This document shows positions 54,145 to 62,956 of a DNA stretch of 64,000 nt, piece by piece. The position numbers were made by a program, and so were the translations under genes. The DNA lies in the NCBI RefSeq assembly GCF_022376295.1, contig NZ_CP060140.1:624356-688355 (forward strand), read 5' to 3'. The stretch comes from Nodularia sphaerocarpa UHCC 0038 (GTDB lineage Bacteria > Cyanobacteriota > Cyanobacteriia > Cyanobacteriales > Nostocaceae). Below the pieces are notes generated by a model, which was not told the DNA's origin, ran no database searches, and saw only the letters and a program-made list of their open reading frames with translations. Position 1 is the stretch's first letter; every line of letters starts with the position of its first letter.

Positions 54145-55623
54145 ATGCAAACCTTAAAAACAGAAGAAAATTTAAGTCCCAAAAAATCCTATACTCGTGA
54201 AGATTGGCAAGGAGGATATAAATCCCTGACCCAAGAATATGATTATTGGATTGATGATGTAGAAGGACAAATTCCCCCAGAACTACAAGGGACATTATTT
54301 AGAAATGGTCCCGGTTTACTCGATATAAATGGACAATCGATTCATCACCCCTTCGATGGCGATGGTATGATTAGCCGCATCAGCTTTGCGAACGGTCGCG
54401 CCCATTTCCGTAACCGCTTTGTCCGCACAGAAGGCTATTTAGCAGAACAAAAAGCCGCAAAAATCCTTTATAGAGGAGTCTTTGGTACGCAAAAACCCGG
54501 CGGTTGGTTAGCGAATATTTTCGACTTCAAAATTAAAAATATTGCCAATACTAACGTTATCTATTGGGGTGGTAAACTTTTAGCACTCTGGGAAGCAGCA
54601 GAACCCCATCAAATTGACCCCCAGACATTAGAAACTTTAGGTAAAGAATATTTCGACGGTGTGCTGTCAACAGGTGAAGCTTTCAGCGCGCATCCCCGCT
54701 TTGACCCTAGTTGTCACCAAGACGGTGGCGCACCTTGTCTAGTAAACTTCTCTATCAAACCCGGACTATCAACCACAATTACGATATTTGAACTCAACCC
54801 AGATGGCAAAGTTGTCAGACAACAAGCTCATAGTGTTCCGGGTTTCTGTTTCATTCACGATTTTGTCATTACTCCCAATTACTGTATCTTCTTTCAAAAT
54901 CCCGTCACCTTTAACCCCATACCTTTAGCCTTGGGAATACGTGCGGCTGGAGAATGTATCAAATTTCAGCCAAATCAACCCACTCAAATTATAGTAATTC
55001 CTCGTCACACTCAAACAGAGATAAAAATTCTCGAAACTCAGTCAGGCTTTGTGTTCCACCACGCAAATGCGTTTGAAGTTGATGATGAAATTGTGATCGA
55101 CTCCATTTGTTACGAAACACTCCCAGAAGTAGAACCAGAAAGCGACTTTCGCCAAGTCAATTTTGAAGCAATATCACCTGGACAACTGTGGCGCTTCCAT
55201 GTTAATCTTGATAATGGGAAAGTATGCCAAAAAATGATTGAAAGTCGCTGTTGTGAATTTCCCAGTATAAATTCTGAACTTGTCGGAAGAGATTACCAAT
55301 ATTTATATATAGCTGCCGCTCACCGAGAAACAGGTAACGCTCCCTTACAAGCATTACTAAAAATCGATTTAAAATCTGGGGAAAGACAACTGTGGAGCGC
55401 TGCGCCCCGTGGTTTCATCGGTGAGCCGATATTTGTCCCCCGCCCAGATGCACAAAAAGAAGATGATGGCTGGGTCTTGGCTTTAGTATATTATGCTACA
55501 AACTATCGCTCAGACTTAGTAATATTAGATGCCAATGATTTTAATAAAGGTACAATTGCCAGACTACATCTCAAACATCATATCCCCTATGGACTACATG
55601 GCAACTTCACCACCGAAATCTAA
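54145..55623 (+). CDS. Carotenoid/apocarotenoid cleavage oxygenase
   Basis: 492 residues of the RPE65/CCD seven-bladed-propeller family. The four iron-ligand His are present: SAHPRFDP, FCFIHDFVITP, FVFHHANAFEVDDEIVID and PYGLHGNFTTEI at the C-terminus. GTLFRNGPGLLDINGQSIHHPFDGDGMI is the typical first blade. It cleaves a carotenoid or apocarotenoid double bond with O2, giving retinal-like products; substrate cannot be read. Length is standard. No signal peptide. Confidence 0.93.
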   Translation: MQTLKTEENLSPKKSYTREDWQGGYKSLTQEYDYWIDDVEGQIPPELQGTLFRNGPGLLDINGQSIHHPFDGDGMISRISFANGRAHFRNRFVRTEGYLAEQKAAKILYRGVFGTQKPGGWLANIFDFKIKNIANTNVIYWGGKLLALWEAAEPHQIDPQTLETLGKEYFDGVLSTGEAFSAHPRFDPSCHQDGGAPCLVNFSIKPGLSTTITIFELNPDGKVVRQQAHSVPGFCFIHDFVITPNYCIFFQNPVTFNPIPLALGIRAAGECIKFQPNQPTQIIVIPRHTQTEIKILETQSGFVFHHANAFEVDDEIVIDSICYETLPEVEPESDFRQVNFEAISPGQLWRFHVNLDNGKVCQKMIESRCCEFPSINSELVGRDYQYLYIAAAHRETGNAPLQALLKIDLKSGERQLWSAAPRGFIGEPIFVPRPDAQKEDDGWVLALVYYATNYRSDLVILDANDFNKGTIARLHLKHHIPYGLHGNFTTEI

Positions 55624-55764
55624 CACTCCGCGAACCTTTGCGCTTCCCTCCGCGCCCCTCTGCGTTAAAAAATTAAATTGTAACAAAAACTACAAAATCA
55701 CCATTTCTTCTCCAGTCTAGGATAAGATCAGCGCATACATATCCGGTACGCGAAGATACCGCGA

Positions 55765-55773
55765 CTAGGAGAA
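55765..55773 (+). promoter_or_regulatory. Strong ribosome binding site of the dehydrogenase gene
   Basis: ACTAGGAGAAGAC carries AGGAGA about 8 bases before the ATG at 55780, fixing the start. Confidence 0.6.
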
Positions 55774-55779
55774 GACTTT

Positions 55780-57069
55780 ATGGTTTTAACATCTCCCTTA
55801 CCGTTTGAAGCTGCTACTCCAGCACATATTTGCCCATTTGATCAAGCGTGTAGTTACTTAGATGCAGCAGGTAAAGAATTAAAGCTAGATCAAGGTGTCT
55901 TGGCAATTCTCAGTAATCCGCGCAAAGTAGTCACAGTTTCCATACCCGTGAAGCTAGATAACGGTGAAATCCATGTTCTTGCGGGACATCGGGTGCAGCA
56001 CTCTGATATTTTAGGCCCCTACAAAGGTGGGATTCGTTACCATCCAGCCGTGACATTGCGGGAAGTTTCCGCCTTAGCCATGCTGATGACTTGGAAATGT
56101 GCGTTATTGGGTATACCTTATGGCGGTGCAAAGGGAGGTATAGCCATAAATCCCAAAACTTATAGTGTGGGCGAATTAGAAAGAATCAGTCGCCGCTATA
56201 TCAGCGAATTAATTAAAGATATTGGTCCCTCTGTAGATATTCCCGCCCCAGATATGGGTACTTCCGCCCGTGAGATGGCTTGGATGATGGATACTTATTC
56301 TGTCAACGTTGGTCATGCTGTCCCAGGAGTTGTGACTGGTAAACCCCTCTCTATTGGTGGTTCCTTGGGAAGGGAAATGGCTACAGGCAGAGGTGTAATG
56401 ATTATTGTCCGTGAAGCATTAGCCACCCAAGGTAAATCCCTCGCAGGAGTGCGAGTAGTGATTCAGGGCTTCGGTAATGTCGGAGGTGCAGCAGCAGAAT
56501 TGTTACACGAAGCGGGAGCGAAGATTTTAGCTGTCTCAACGGGTGCGGGGGGTATTTATTCCGCAGATGGTCTTGATATTCCGGCATTAAAAGCCTACGC
56601 TGCGGAAAATCGTAAAAGTATTGCAGGTTTTCCGCAAACAACACCCATTAGCAATGCAGATTTATTAACTTTAGATTGCGATGTTTTAATTCCAGCAGCT
56701 TTGGAGAATCAAATTACCAAAGAAAATGTCCATCAGATACAAGCGCAAATTATTGCCGAAGCGGCTAATGGTCCAGTGACTTTGGAAGCGAACCAATTTC
56801 TAGAAGCGCATGGTGTAACTGTGCTACCAGATATTTTAGCCAATGCTGGGGGTGTCGTTGTCAGTTATTTAGAGTGGGTGCAGGGTCTTTCTTATCTGTT
56901 TTGGGATGAGGAACGTGTGAATCATGAAATGGAAAAGTTAATGGTGCAAGCCTATCAACACGTAATTCAGCAGTCAAAGATTAGGGAAATTCCTCTGCGT
57001 TTAGCAGCTTATACTTTGGGCGTGGGTAGAGTTGCACAGGCGCTTGCTGATAGAGGTCTTTATCCGTGA
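55780..57069 (+). CDS. Glutamate dehydrogenase (Glu/Leu/Phe/Val dehydrogenase family)
   Basis: 429 residues. Substrate-binding GPYKGGIRYHP and catalytic Lys in PYGGAKGGIAINP (~107), PAPDMGTSAREMAWMMDTYS, then the Rossmann NAD(P) domain GVRVVIQGFGNVGGAAAELLHEAGAKILAVS and AAANGPVT-like IIAEAANGPVTLEA and PDILANAGGVVVSYLEWVQG. It interconverts glutamate and 2-oxoglutarate plus ammonium; in cyanobacteria it supplements GS-GOGAT. Length matches hexameric bacterial GDH of ~420-430 residues. Single gene followed by repeats. Confidence 0.92.
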   Translation: MVLTSPLPFEAATPAHICPFDQACSYLDAAGKELKLDQGVLAILSNPRKVVTVSIPVKLDNGEIHVLAGHRVQHSDILGPYKGGIRYHPAVTLREVSALAMLMTWKCALLGIPYGGAKGGIAINPKTYSVGELERISRRYISELIKDIGPSVDIPAPDMGTSAREMAWMMDTYSVNVGHAVPGVVTGKPLSIGGSLGREMATGRGVMIIVREALATQGKSLAGVRVVIQGFGNVGGAAAELLHEAGAKILAVSTGAGGIYSADGLDIPALKAYAAENRKSIAGFPQTTPISNADLLTLDCDVLIPAALENQITKENVHQIQAQIIAEAANGPVTLEANQFLEAHGVTVLPDILANAGGVVVSYLEWVQGLSYLFWDEERVNHEMEKLMVQAYQHVIQQSKIREIPLRLAAYTLGVGRVAQALADRGLYP

Positions 57070-57091
57070 AGTGAGATACAAGAACCCCACC

Positions 57092-57385
57092 CCTACCGTG
57101 TACACACAAGTCCAAAAACCTTTTATTTGGTAGGGTGCGTTAGGACTAAAGTCCATAACGCACCGAAATTTAGGATGGTGCGTTGCGCTACGCGACAACA
57201 CACCCTACTGGCGTGACAAGCTTAAAACAGTGCATTAGATAAATATTGTGGGGTGGGCTTCTAGCCCGCCCAGAACAGGCAAGATGCCTGTTCCACAAGA
57301 GCAACATAATGCAACATTTTAGCCTTGTCACGCCACTACAAAAAGAGATTTGGGGTAATTAAATCATTTGTGTGTACACCGTAGG
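57092..57385. mobile_element. Composite MITE-like element, 18-bp terminal inverted repeats, nested elements inside
   Basis: CCTACCGTGTACACACAA (57092-57109) mirrors TTGTGTGTACACCGTAGG (57368-57385), 17 of 18 matching. Inside are a GTAGGGTGCGTTAG...CACCCTAC palindromic unit (57130-57208) and, abutting it, a 127-bp element (57209-57335) with ~29-bp imperfect ends TGGCGTGACAAGCTTAAAAC / ...TTTTAGCCTTGTCACGCCA and two central hairpins. No ORF. Confidence 0.7.
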
Positions 57386-57481
57386 TGTCTGGAGTGGTAG
57401 CCTTCGGCAAGCCCTTCGTGGAAGTCCCTGATCTTAAAGCTAAAATATTATGTTGTTATAAAACTTTTGTTGAGGATCTGG

Positions 57482-60019
57482 ATGGCAAATAATGAGGCTA
57501 CCGCCAGAATTAAGATTAATAAGTTACTTGAGGCGGCTGGCTGGCGTTTTTTTGAGGAAGGGGGACAAGCAGCGAATATATGTCTTGAGCCTAATGTGCA
57601 GCTTGGCTCGTCAGATTTAGATGAGTTCGTTGAGAACTTTGAAAAAACGAAAAAAGGTTTTATTGATTTTTTGTTGCTGGACGATCGCGGATTTCCGTTT
57701 ATTGTACTGGAAGCTAAGGCGGGGGGAATTCACCCTTTATTTGGTAAGGAGCAAGCGCGGGATTATGCCAAGTCTCAGAATTGCCGTTTTGTGATTTTGT
57801 CTAATGGAGATTTGCATTATTTCTGGGATTTAGAGGGAGGAAATCCCGACGTTATTACAAATTTTCCTACGCCTAACTCGGTGATGGGTTATCAGAAAAC
57901 AATTCCAGAGCCTCAGCGTCTTGTGGATGAGGCGATCGCACATAACTATGTAGTGCTGACCCAACTACCAGACTATCAAGATCAAGCAGGGTGGAAGAAT
58001 CAGGCAGAGCGACCAAATTTTATTGAAACAAATAAACTGCGATTTTTAAGACCTTATCAAAAAAATGCAATTAAGGCTTTGCAAGAAGCGGTTAGTCAGG
58101 GAAAAGAGCGATTTTTGTTTCAGATGGCGACGGGGACAGGAAAAACTTTGACTTCGGCGGCGGTGATTAAGTTATTTTTGCGGACTGGAAATGCTCAACG
58201 TGTTTTATTTTTGGTCGATCGCCTTGAGCTTGAGGATCAGGCAAAAAAGGCTTTTGATTTGTTGCTGAAAAATGACTATAAGACCGTAATTTATAAGGAT
58301 AATCGGGATGATTGGCGACGTGCCGATATTGTGGTGACTACGGTGCAGTCATTACTGGTAAATAACAAGTATCGCGATCGCTTTTCACCGACTGATTTTG
58401 ATTTGGTAATTTCCGATGAAGCACACCGCTCAATAGGTGGTAACTCACGGGCGGTTTTTGAGTATTTTATTGGGTACAAGTTAGGACTGACAGCAACACC
58501 TCGCGACTATCTCAAGCAGTTTGACAAGACTAAGCCCACGACTAAAGATCCGCGAGAATATGAGCGGCGGATGATCTTGGATACTTATCGCATTTTTGGC
58601 TGTGCGGATAGTTTACCGACGTTTTCCTATGGGTTAAATGACGGGGTGAAGGATGGCTTTTTGATTCATCCGACGGTGGTAGATGCCAGAAGTGAGGTAA
58701 CGACTCAGCTTTTGTCTAAGGATGGTTTTATTGTTGAGTTTAAAGATGATGATGGGGGCGATCGCCAAGAAACTTTTAAACAGCGTCAATTCGAGAAACG
58801 ATTTTTTGCTGAAGGGACAAATCAGCTTTTTTGCAAGATTTTTCTAGAGAATGCTTTGCGCGATCCGATAAGTGGCGAAATTGGCAAATCGATCATTTTT
58901 GCGGTAAGTCAAAACCATGCAGTAAAACTGGTGCAAATTCTGAATGACATGGCGGATCGGATGTTTCCGAATAAGTATCAATCGGATTTTGCCGTACAGG
59001 TGACATCAGGAGTTAAGGACGCGCAGCAGTTTACCAACAATTTCAACCATCTGAGTAACAATTTGCTTGGTTCTGCCAATTTCTTGCCAACCTACAGAAC
59101 TAGCAAAGCTCGTGTTTGTGTCACCGTTGGCATGATGACCACTGGTTATGATTGTGCGGACTTGCTCAATCTTGGTTTATTCCGTCCGATCTTTTCACCG
59201 ACAGATTTTATTCAGATCAAAGGGCGGGGGACTCGCAAGCATAATTTTTTGGAACAGTTGTTTGATGATGATATTAAGGACGAAGTTAAACAACCGCACA
59301 AGACCGCTTATAAACTGTTTGATTTTTTTGCAAATTGTGAATATTTTGATCAAGAGTTTAAATATGATCAGGTGTTAGCACTACCTCAGCCGAAAAGTGA
59401 GGTTAATGGCGATCATGGCGGCGATGGGACAAAGGGGATTGCAACCTATGAACATTTAGGGGCGGATATTCTGGAGAGCATTAAGGAGGAGAGGATCGGC
59501 TTTGAGGGAATGAAGATTGATCGCTTGTATTATGAAAAATTTGAAGAGAAGATCCGCGAGAATCGGGTGATTGCTGAGGCAGTTGAGGCGGGGAAATGGG
59601 ATCTGGTGATTGATTATATTAATCGTCAAATATTTGACGATCCTGAGCAATTTTATACGTTGGACAAGTTACGGAAAGCGGCGGCGGTTGATCGCCGTTT
59701 GAGTCTGCGAGAGATATTAGAAAAAATCTTTGGTTTAATTCCGCGCTTTAAGTCAAAAGATGAGTTACTGGAAGAGGAGTTTTCTAATTTTGTGGCTGCA
59801 TATCAGCCAGAGGAGGCAATTCCTGAGATTAAGAATTACTTTAAGGCTTATGTCACTAATAGTCAGATTCGGCAAATTATTGAAACTAAGAAATACCAAG
59901 AGTTAGCGACAAATCCGGTTTTGTCGATGGATAATTTTAAGGCTGTGCCTAAGTCTTACCGCGATCTGATTCCAGATTACGTTAAAAACTATATAGAGTT
60001 AGATCGGTTTGTTGCTTAG
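57482..60019 (+). CDS. hsdR: Type I restriction endonuclease subunit R
   Basis: 845 residues from the ATG at 57482 (MANNEATARIKINKLLEAAGW). N-terminal PD-(D/E)XK nuclease: FIDFLLLDDRGFPFIVLEAKAGG (D...E-A-K). DEAD-like translocase: Walker A FQMATGTGKTLTSA, Walker B LVISDEAHRSIGG, motif III LGLTATP, motif VI IQIKGRGTRKH. The C-terminal ~150 residues (REILEKIFGLIPRFKSKDELLEEEF) are the helical R domain. It cleaves unmodified DNA after translocation, in complex with the methylase-specificity protein encoded next. Shorter than EcoKI-type HsdR (~1,100). Confidence 0.92.
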   Translation: MANNEATARIKINKLLEAAGWRFFEEGGQAANICLEPNVQLGSSDLDEFVENFEKTKKGFIDFLLLDDRGFPFIVLEAKAGGIHPLFGKEQARDYAKSQNCRFVILSNGDLHYFWDLEGGNPDVITNFPTPNSVMGYQKTIPEPQRLVDEAIAHNYVVLTQLPDYQDQAGWKNQAERPNFIETNKLRFLRPYQKNAIKALQEAVSQGKERFLFQMATGTGKTLTSAAVIKLFLRTGNAQRVLFLVDRLELEDQAKKAFDLLLKNDYKTVIYKDNRDDWRRADIVVTTVQSLLVNNKYRDRFSPTDFDLVISDEAHRSIGGNSRAVFEYFIGYKLGLTATPRDYLKQFDKTKPTTKDPREYERRMILDTYRIFGCADSLPTFSYGLNDGVKDGFLIHPTVVDARSEVTTQLLSKDGFIVEFKDDDGGDRQETFKQRQFEKRFFAEGTNQLFCKIFLENALRDPISGEIGKSIIFAVSQNHAVKLVQILNDMADRMFPNKYQSDFAVQVTSGVKDAQQFTNNFNHLSNNLLGSANFLPTYRTSKARVCVTVGMMTTGYDCADLLNLGLFRPIFSPTDFIQIKGRGTRKHNFLEQLFDDDIKDEVKQPHKTAYKLFDFFANCEYFDQEFKYDQVLALPQPKSEVNGDHGGDGTKGIATYEHLGADILESIKEERIGFEGMKIDRLYYEKFEEKIRENRVIAEAVEAGKWDLVIDYINRQIFDDPEQFYTLDKLRKAAAVDRRLSLREILEKIFGLIPRFKSKDELLEEEFSNFVAAYQPEEAIPEIKNYFKAYVTNSQIRQIIETKKYQELATNPVLSMDNFKAVPKSYRDLIPDYVKNYIELDRFVA

Positions 60020-60042
60020 AACAAGATCGATTTGAGTGGTTA

Positions 60043-60188
60043 GTAGGGTGCGTTAGGATGAAATCCGTAACGCACCGTTATTAAGGCTTTGGTGCGTTAC
60101 GCTACCGCTAACACACCCTACTGTTCAATAATCAAATAGTTATTAAGGCTTTGGTGCGTTACGCTACCGCTAACACACCCTACTGTTC
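60043..60188. repeat. GTAGGGTGCGTTAG palindromic repeat with a perfect 50-bp direct duplication
   Basis: 60043-60121 is another copy of the unit at 57130-57208. Its right half (60077-60126) is repeated exactly at 60139-60188 with a 12-bp spacer. Confidence 0.85.
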
Positions 60189-60242
60189 CACAAGACAAAC
60201 ATAATAGCATTCACCTAAAGTATCAATTCATAATTCAAAAAA

Positions 60243-62195
60243 ATGCTCGACACTGAAACCAAACGGCGGATTGATACGGCTCGCGATATTTTAGTGGGAA
60301 AGGTTCCCGATCCTAAGTCTCAGGTGGAGCAGATCACGATCGCACTCATCTACAAGTTCATGGATGATATGGACGCTGAGGTGGAGGAGTTAGGGGGCGA
60401 TCGCACTTTTTTCGCGGACTCATTTGCCAAGTTTGGCTGGTCGATGTTGATGAATCCGAGGGTGGGCGGTCATGAGTTGCTAAGTCTCTACAGTGAGGGC
60501 ATTAGCACAATGCCGCAAAATGAGGGGATTCCTGCCTTATTTCGGGACATTTTCAAAAATGCTTATTTGCCCTATCGCGATCCTGAGACGCTGAAAAGTT
60601 TTCTGAAAGTGATCGATGAGTTTAAATACGATCATTCCGAGCGGTTGGGGGATGCGTTTGAATATTTGCTCTCAGTGTTGGGTTCCCAGGGGGATGCGGG
60701 ACAGTTTCGCACACCGCGCCATATTATCGATTTTATTGTGGAGATTATTCAGCCGAAAAAGGGTGAGGTGATTCTCGATCCGGCTTGTGGTACGGCGGGT
60801 TTTTTGATTTCGGCATACAAGCATATTTTGCGGTCAAATCTGGATAGTCAGGGCAATAGTACCCTTACGCCCGATGAGAAGGGACGGATGGCGACAAATT
60901 TTAAGGGTTATGATATTTCGCCCGATATGGTGCGGTTGTCGTTGGTAAATCTCTATTTGCATGGGTTTAAAAGTCCGCAAATTGCCGAGTATGACACGCT
61001 GACATCTGACGATAAGTGGAATGAGTTTGCTGATGTGATTCTTGCCAATCCGCCGTTTATGTCTCCGAAGGGTGGGATTAAGCCTCATAAACGTTTTTCG
61101 ATTAAGGCGAAACGGAGTGAGGTGCTTTTTGTCGATTACATGGCGGAACATCTGTCGCCTCATGGTCGGGCGGGGATTATTGTGCCTGAAGGTATCATTT
61201 TTCAGAGTCAGACGGCGTATAAAAGTTTGCGAAAGATGCTGGTAGAAAGCTCGCTTGTGGCGGTGGTTTCCCTACCTGCGGGGGTGTTTAATCCCTATTC
61301 GGGTGTGAAGACTTCGATCTTGATTTTGGATAAGTCTTTGGCGAAAAAGTCTGATACGGTGGCGTTTTTTAAAGTAGAAAATGATGGTTTTGGTTTGGGC
61401 GCACAACGGCGAGAGGTTTCTGGGGAACAGCTTACACAGGTAAAAATCGAGTTAGCGGAATATCTGCAAGCTGTTCGGAATCAAGTATCGACTGATAATC
61501 TTCTGTTTAATCATGGGTTGATTGTTCCTAAAGTAAAGATTGCTGCGAATGGGGACTATAACTTTAGTGGGGAGAGGTATCGGACTACAAACTTTAGTAG
61601 TAGTCATTTCCCAATGGTGGAGTTAGGTTATATTTCTGAGGTAACATCAAGCAAAAGGATACTTGCAGAAGAATATGTTGCGTCTGGAATCCCTTTTTAT
61701 CGCACTAAAGAGATTGTTGAATTAAGCAACGGTAGAGAAATTAGTCTAGAACTATTCATTTCACAAGAAAGATTTCAATCAATTAAATCGCGTTTTGGAT
61801 CACCTAAAAAAGGCGATCTTTTAATCTCATCAGTCGGAACAATTGGTGTTTCTTGGGTTGTTTCAGATAACAGAGAGTTCTACTTTAAAGATGGGAATCT
61901 TTTATGGATAAGAAGTTTTAAAAATCTTGATCCTCACTTTCTTAAGCATTGTCTTGATTCTATCTTTGCTAAAGGAATTGAACATATTGTATTTGGGGCT
62001 GCATATAAAGCATTAACAATTGAGAAGTTGAAACAATTTCAAATACCTCTACCCCCGATCACGGTTCAGAAAGAAATCGTAGCAGAGATCGAAAGCTACC
62101 AAAGAGAAATTACGAATTACGAATTACGAATTAAGGAATGTCGTGAGAAAATCTCTAAAACTATTGATAAGATGTGGGGTAGTGATGAAAGCTGA
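60243..62195 (+). CDS. Type I restriction methylase fused to a single-TRD specificity domain (HsdM-S)
   Basis: 650 residues. Residues ~1-130 match the HsdM helical N-domain; the N6-adenine methylase core has the SAM motif ILDPACGTAGFLI (~178) and catalytic NPPF in DVILANPPFMSPKGG (~266). From ~455 a HsdS target recognition domain follows (FPMVELGYISEVTSSKRI...GIPFYRTKEIVELSNG, GDLLISSVGTIGVSW, ALTIEKLKQFQIPLPPITVQKEIVAEIESYQREI) with a helical spacer. Only one TRD is present instead of two, so a dimer would read a symmetric split site. A heptanucleotide repeat encodes part of the spacer. It is the partner of hsdR upstream; no separate hsdS is seen. Confidence 0.9.
   Translation: MLDTETKRRIDTARDILVGKVPDPKSQVEQITIALIYKFMDDMDAEVEELGGDRTFFADSFAKFGWSMLMNPRVGGHELLSLYSEGISTMPQNEGIPALFRDIFKNAYLPYRDPETLKSFLKVIDEFKYDHSERLGDAFEYLLSVLGSQGDAGQFRTPRHIIDFIVEIIQPKKGEVILDPACGTAGFLISAYKHILRSNLDSQGNSTLTPDEKGRMATNFKGYDISPDMVRLSLVNLYLHGFKSPQIAEYDTLTSDDKWNEFADVILANPPFMSPKGGIKPHKRFSIKAKRSEVLFVDYMAEHLSPHGRAGIIVPEGIIFQSQTAYKSLRKMLVESSLVAVVSLPAGVFNPYSGVKTSILILDKSLAKKSDTVAFFKVENDGFGLGAQRREVSGEQLTQVKIELAEYLQAVRNQVSTDNLLFNHGLIVPKVKIAANGDYNFSGERYRTTNFSSSHFPMVELGYISEVTSSKRILAEEYVASGIPFYRTKEIVELSNGREISLELFISQERFQSIKSRFGSPKKGDLLISSVGTIGVSWVVSDNREFYFKDGNLLWIRSFKNLDPHFLKHCLDSIFAKGIEHIVFGAAYKALTIEKLKQFQIPLPPITVQKEIVAEIESYQREITNYELRIKECREKISKTIDKMWGSDES
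62108..62133 (+). repeat. In-gene heptanucleotide repeat (AATTACG)x3.7
   Basis: Three full and one partial AATTACG units lie in the HsdM-S coding sequence and encode ITNYELRI of the C-terminal coiled-coil spacer. A seven-base unit means each gain or loss shifts the reading frame. Confidence 0.85.
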
Positions 62196-62493
62196 CAACA
62201 TTGTTAAAACCAAAAGCAATTTATAATATTCATTCATAATTCGTAATTAAAAAAGCATGTCCCCTACCGAACAAAACCAACAACTCTTAGAAGCGAGCGG
62301 GCAACTTAGTGATCGTCACATTAGACAGTGATTTTGACGTTTACGGCATCACATTGCCAACTTGGGAGTTTTGTCCGCTAAAAAATCAGATTAATCGCCC
62401 AAAGCCTGATCATTAAAGATTTTTAGCCTTGGGGGTAAATGAGTATCCATGATCCATTAATACGAGTTGTTTAGACATATAGGAGAATAAAAA
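62196..62493. other. Gap with a possible PIN-toxin remnant
   Basis: A short frame from the GTG at 62309 to 62416 (+) reads VIVTLDSDFDVYGITLPTWE and ends PKPDH; TLDSDFxVY resembles the last acidic motif of VapC-like PIN toxins. The preceding 24-residue frame from 62257 (MSPTEQNQQLLEASGQLSDR) stops in another frame. This may be a frameshifted relic. Evidence is thin. Confidence 0.3.
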
Positions 62494-62925
62494 ATGGATG
62501 AATTTATGGAAGCTGCGATCGCACAAGCAAAACAAGGTAGAAAAGAAGGTGGGATTCCCATCGGTTCTATTCTCGTCAAGGATGGCAAGATTCTCGGTAG
62601 AGGACATAACAAACGTGTACAAGATGATGATCCCGTTACCCACGCTGAAATAGATTGTCTCCGCAATGCTGGGAGAGTTGGTAGCTATAGAGGTACAACA
62701 CTTTACTCTACCTTAATGCCTTGCTATTTGTGCGCTGGTGCAGTGGTACAATTTGGCATTAAAAAAGTCATCGCTGGAGAATCGAGAACTTTTCCCGGTG
62801 CTAAAGAATTTATGGTATCTCACGGTGTGGAAGTAATTGATCTCAATCTTGATGAATGCGAACAAATGATGAGTGAATTTATTGAAACTAATCCGGAATT
62901 ATGGAATGAAGATATTGGAAAGTAG
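62494..62925 (+). CDS. Cytosine deaminase, yeast FCY1-like (zinc CDA fold)
   Basis: 143 residues. Zinc site: HAEIDCLRNAG (His and proton-shuttle Glu) and MPCYLCAGAVVQFGI (PCxxC). Unlike generic tRNA or guanine deaminases, the sequence follows fungal cytosine deaminase through TTLYSTLMPCYLCAGAVV and the C-terminal SEFIETNPELWNEDIGK, close to the yeast tail. Predicted reaction: cytosine to uracil plus ammonia, probably as a homodimer. Bacteria normally use the unrelated amidohydrolase CodA. A ribosome site AGGAGA lies 9 bases before the ATG. It sits between the restriction genes and ribokinase. Confidence 0.85.
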   Translation: MDEFMEAAIAQAKQGRKEGGIPIGSILVKDGKILGRGHNKRVQDDDPVTHAEIDCLRNAGRVGSYRGTTLYSTLMPCYLCAGAVVQFGIKKVIAGESRTFPGAKEFMVSHGVEVIDLNLDECEQMMSEFIETNPELWNEDIGK

Positions 62926-62928
62926 AAT

Positions 62929-62956
62929 GTAGAGACGTTCCATGGAACGTCTCTAC
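62929..62956. repeat. 28-bp perfect palindrome, second copy
   Basis: GTAGAGACGTTCCATGGAAC and on to 62956 is a perfect palindrome identical to 8194-8221. It separates the convergent deaminase and ribokinase genes and supplies the ribokinase stop codon. Confidence 0.9.

Noticed and set aside
57130..57335. CRISPR-like repeat arrangement
   Set aside because: The units are palindromic MITE-like elements of unequal length without regularly spaced unique spacers.
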